Positions 34,147 through 35,915 of a stretch of 35,915 nucleotides of DNA are shown here, piece after piece; position 1 is the first letter of the stretch, and every line of letters begins with the position of its first letter. This DNA is from an uncultured Dorea sp. Its GTDB lineage: Bacteria; Bacillota; Clostridia; Lachnospirales; Lachnospiraceae. The DNA lies in contig CAJTYU010000029.1 of the NCBI GenBank assembly GCA_910584095.1, positions 1 to 35,915 of the forward strand. The letters are read 5' to 3'. Below the pieces are notes generated by a model. That model was not told the DNA's origin, did not search any database, and saw only the letters and a list, made by a program, of their open reading frames with translations. Position numbers and translations under genes: made by a program.

Positions 34147-35301
34147 TTATTTCCCCTTTCCGTCCAGATTCAAATCCTTTCGCAAACTTCTAGTTAAAAG
34201 CAGATGTTCCGTATTTGCCATACTTTTTTGGCCTTTCGCGCTGCTCTGGTTTTTTCCTTGCGCCGAATAAACCGGACTGTTCTTTCTAGACTGATTTGAA
34301 TTGGGCTTCTGCTGACTTCCATGAGACCTGTTATTTCTCTTACGAAGCTCATCAGAGTCAAAAACCTCTGATTCCTTCTGCTTGTTAATCCTTTTCACCG
34401 TCTTCTCCGGAGCAGGAACCCCTACCTTCGGGACTGCTTTAACATAGTAATAGTATTCGTCATCTTCATACTGAAGACTTTCACATTTGGAATAATCCAC
34501 GGAAAAGAAAAGAACTTCCAAAACAACCCCCGCAAACACCGCCGCTAACGCTCCAATAATCAAAGTACCGGCAGAAACCTTTGTATCTAACACCGCATTC
34601 CCCGCCGCTGCAGTTACAATATAAATTACTGCTCCAGTCACGCTTGCAAGCTTCCATGCATGAGCCACAGCGCATCTTCTGATCCCGTAAACCGCCAGCA
34701 AACATATAATATCCATAACTACAAACAGCCACATCTCTTTATTCGTCAGAGACTGCTTTGCAAAATCCATCATATCTGCAAGGAGGTTCGCCTTATCTGC
34801 AGTCTGTATCACAGCAGCAGACTCCTTTACCTGATGAATCAAGTAGTATGAAATCGTTCCCAAAGCTGTGGGAACCGCATATATCGGCGTCCCGATCAGC
34901 GCCGCTGAAATCGGGATTACAGCCGGAACCTTCAACATATAAGCCAGCGGCATTAATAGAACTACGATCGCTGTTCTAGGCGCAAGCCTGAGATAAAAAA
35001 TGAACATCAAAAGGAATACAACCACCGCTACAATCAGCATACCCAAGGACACAGAATATACATGGCCAAGCACCAGCGCCGCCGCTGCAAGAACCGTAAA
35101 TACAGCCGGAAGGAACGCACATACCACCGAAAGTCCAAAGGTAATAACCGGATTAGTAAGCATATGCATAAATCCAATATTATGGTTTATTAAATAAAAC
35201 GTAAATAACGCCAATATAAACTGTATTATCTTATCGATATATTTAGAATACCGTGCATACATCTTCTGAAGCTGACCTTTTAATTCCAAAATACCATCCA
35301 T
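34147..35301 (-). CDS. Polytopic membrane protein of unknown function upstream of cdaA
   Basis: 384 residues. Residues 20-270 hold about eight to ten hydrophobic helices, mostly small-residue-rich (AAAALVLGHVYSVSLGMLI). Residues 275-384 form a hydrophilic, basic, Ser/Asn/Gln-rich cytoplasmic tail with low complexity (SHGSQQKPNSNQSRKNSP). It is not assigned to a family I can name. AAGGAG lies about 12 bases before the ATG and the preceding gene's stop is 3 bases upstream. The position at the head of the cdaA operon and the long charged tail suggest a role in c-di-AMP signalling or envelope homeostasis, which is unproven. Confidence 0.8.
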   Translation of the reverse strand: MDGILELKGQLQKMYARYSKYIDKIIQFILALFTFYLINHNIGFMHMLTNPVITFGLSVVCAFLPAVFTVLAAAALVLGHVYSVSLGMLIVAVVVFLLMFIFYLRLAPRTAIVVLLMPLAYMLKVPAVIPISAALIGTPIYAVPTALGTISYYLIHQVKESAAVIQTADKANLLADMMDFAKQSLTNKEMWLFVVMDIICLLAVYGIRRCAVAHAWKLASVTGAVIYIVTAAAGNAVLDTKVSAGTLIIGALAAVFAGVVLEVLFFSVDYSKCESLQYEDDEYYYYVKAVPKVGVPAPEKTVKRINKQKESEVFDSDELRKRNNRSHGSQQKPNSNQSRKNSPVYSAQGKNQSSAKGQKSMANTEHLLLTRSLRKDLNLDGKGK

Positions 35302-35303
35302 AA

Positions 35304-35699
35304 TTATCGATTCTCCTTTTCATATATCTTCAGTAACCTGACTAAATCGTGATTATACTTCTTCACACGCATCCGTGCTTTTTGATGCCTTTTATTATAT
35401 ATAATACGGACAGCCACTGAATAAACGATTACAACTACAAGGTATCCGATAATCAATCCGATTCCCAATGTCATAACAATACTCATGGACAAAGAATCCA
35501 TCAGCTTGTCAAATACACAAAGCCCTGCCAGCAAAACAAAACATACATACCCGACTGTTGCCCATATAATGGCGTACACCATATGGATACTGGCATAATC
35601 TTTTTTATAATAAGCGCTGATTTTTAAATCTTCCTTGCCTTCGTTATTCTCATAGGAAGCCATACGTGTCATCAGCTTCACTTTCTTCTCATCTACCAT
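35304..35699 (-). CDS. Small two-helix membrane protein, first gene of the cdaA operon
   Basis: 131 residues with two membrane helices (about 42-62 and 72-95) between a charged N-terminus (MVDEKKVKLMTRMASYENN) and a basic C-terminal helix (RHQKARMRVKKYNHDLVRLL). GAGGTG precedes the ATG by four bases. It is separated by 2 bases from the polytopic protein that follows, so they are probably a functional pair. I do not recognise the family. A promoter lies about 45-75 bases upstream, so this gene begins the operon. Confidence 0.8.
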   Translation of the reverse strand: MVDEKKVKLMTRMASYENNEGKEDLKISAYYKKDYASIHMVYAIIWATVGYVCFVLLAGLCVFDKLMDSLSMSIVMTLGIGLIIGYLVVVIVYSVAVRIIYNKRHQKARMRVKKYNHDLVRLLKIYEKENR

Positions 35700-35744
35700 A
35701 TTACACCTCTGCAGTCAAAATCCTATAGTAACCCATCATTTAAT

Positions 35745-35773
35745 AGTATAACAAATATCAGTACCCTTGTCCA
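35745..35773 (-). promoter_or_regulatory. Sigma-A promoter for the cdaA operon
   Basis: On the minus strand TGGACA (35773-35768), 17 bases, then TATACT (35750-35745). Each hexamer matches five of six consensus bases. The start would fall about 40 bases before the first ATG at 35699. Confidence 0.75.
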
Positions 35774-35915
35774 ACAATATCTTGCTTTTTAAACATTTTT
35801 CTAGGTTCTTTCTATAATAAATGAGGTATTAATCCTGCATTATTTCTACTTCTCTTTTGATTTTGCATATTTTTCAGTATCAATCCAGTATCAGCTTTCA
35901 CCCCGGCCAGCATCC

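Noticed and set aside
1..35915. CRISPR arrays, tRNA or rRNA genes, riboswitches and prophage genes
   Set aside because: No regularly spaced short repeats, cloverleaf-like sequences, conserved riboswitch cores or phage structural proteins were seen by eye; only a covariance-model search could exclude small RNAs.

Overview
The window looks like chromosomal DNA of a Gram-positive anaerobe of the class Clostridia, most likely Lachnospiraceae. It is AT-rich with strong AGGAGG-type ribosome binding sites and consensus sigma-A promoters. It carries a cdaA-cdaR operon, an HPr, a sortase-free wall autolysin and a Gram-positive LTA-synthase-like enzyme. The family assignment is inferred from gene content and protein style, not from a marker gene. 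No tRNA, rRNA, CRISPR array or complete insertion sequence was seen.

Nearly every gene is on the minus strand, so the transcriptional order runs from high to low coordinates. (1) 35773-29936: a cell-envelope homeostasis operon: two membrane proteins, the diadenylate cyclase cdaA, its regulator cdaR, an HPr, a sugar-phosphate nucleotidyltransferase and a secreted triple-SH3b protein. It ends in a long hairpin terminator shared with a convergent stand-alone LytTR regulator, the only plus-strand gene. (2) 29139-28052: a trigger-factor-like FKBP lipoprotein with its own terminator. (3) 28026-25827: an unknown membrane protein translationally coupled to a DUF2142-like GT-C glycosyltransferase. (4) 25791-18875: a nucleotide-aminosugar aminotransferase (RffA/WecE-like), an SDR, an ATP-grasp ligase, two small EmrE/ArnE-F-like membrane proteins, an ArnC/GtrB-like polyprenyl-phosphate glycosyltransferase, and a tandem GT2 enzyme. 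(5) 18828-14619: a 1355-residue bifunctional autolysin (amidase plus glucosaminidase) with six GBS_Bsp-like repeats. (6) 14524-795: a three-module glycosyltransferase, then, behind a perfect consensus promoter, an ABC polysaccharide exporter (Wzm, and Wzt with a C-terminal cargo-binding-type domain), a methyltransferase-kinase-coiled-coil protein, a GT2-GT4 enzyme, an acyltransferase, a LtaS-like phosphoglycerol transferase, and a decayed second acyltransferase. (7) A serine recombinase sits at the left edge.

The genes read as one wall-polysaccharide factory. Large multi-domain glycosyltransferases build a chain in the cytoplasm, and a WbdD-like protein could cap and measure it. Wzm/Wzt would export chains whose end Wzt recognises. 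A separate Arn-like branch would make an aminosugar, load it on a lipid carrier, flip it and attach it outside. Acyl and glycerol-phosphate groups may be added by the acyltransferase and the LtaS-like enzyme. A GBS_Bsp-like module occurs both in the LtaS-like enzyme and six times in the autolysin, suggesting both bind the same wall polymer. Priming transferase, LCP ligase and dTDP-sugar precursor genes (rmlA/B) are not in the window. The capping and Arn-like readings are inferences from domain content and gene order.
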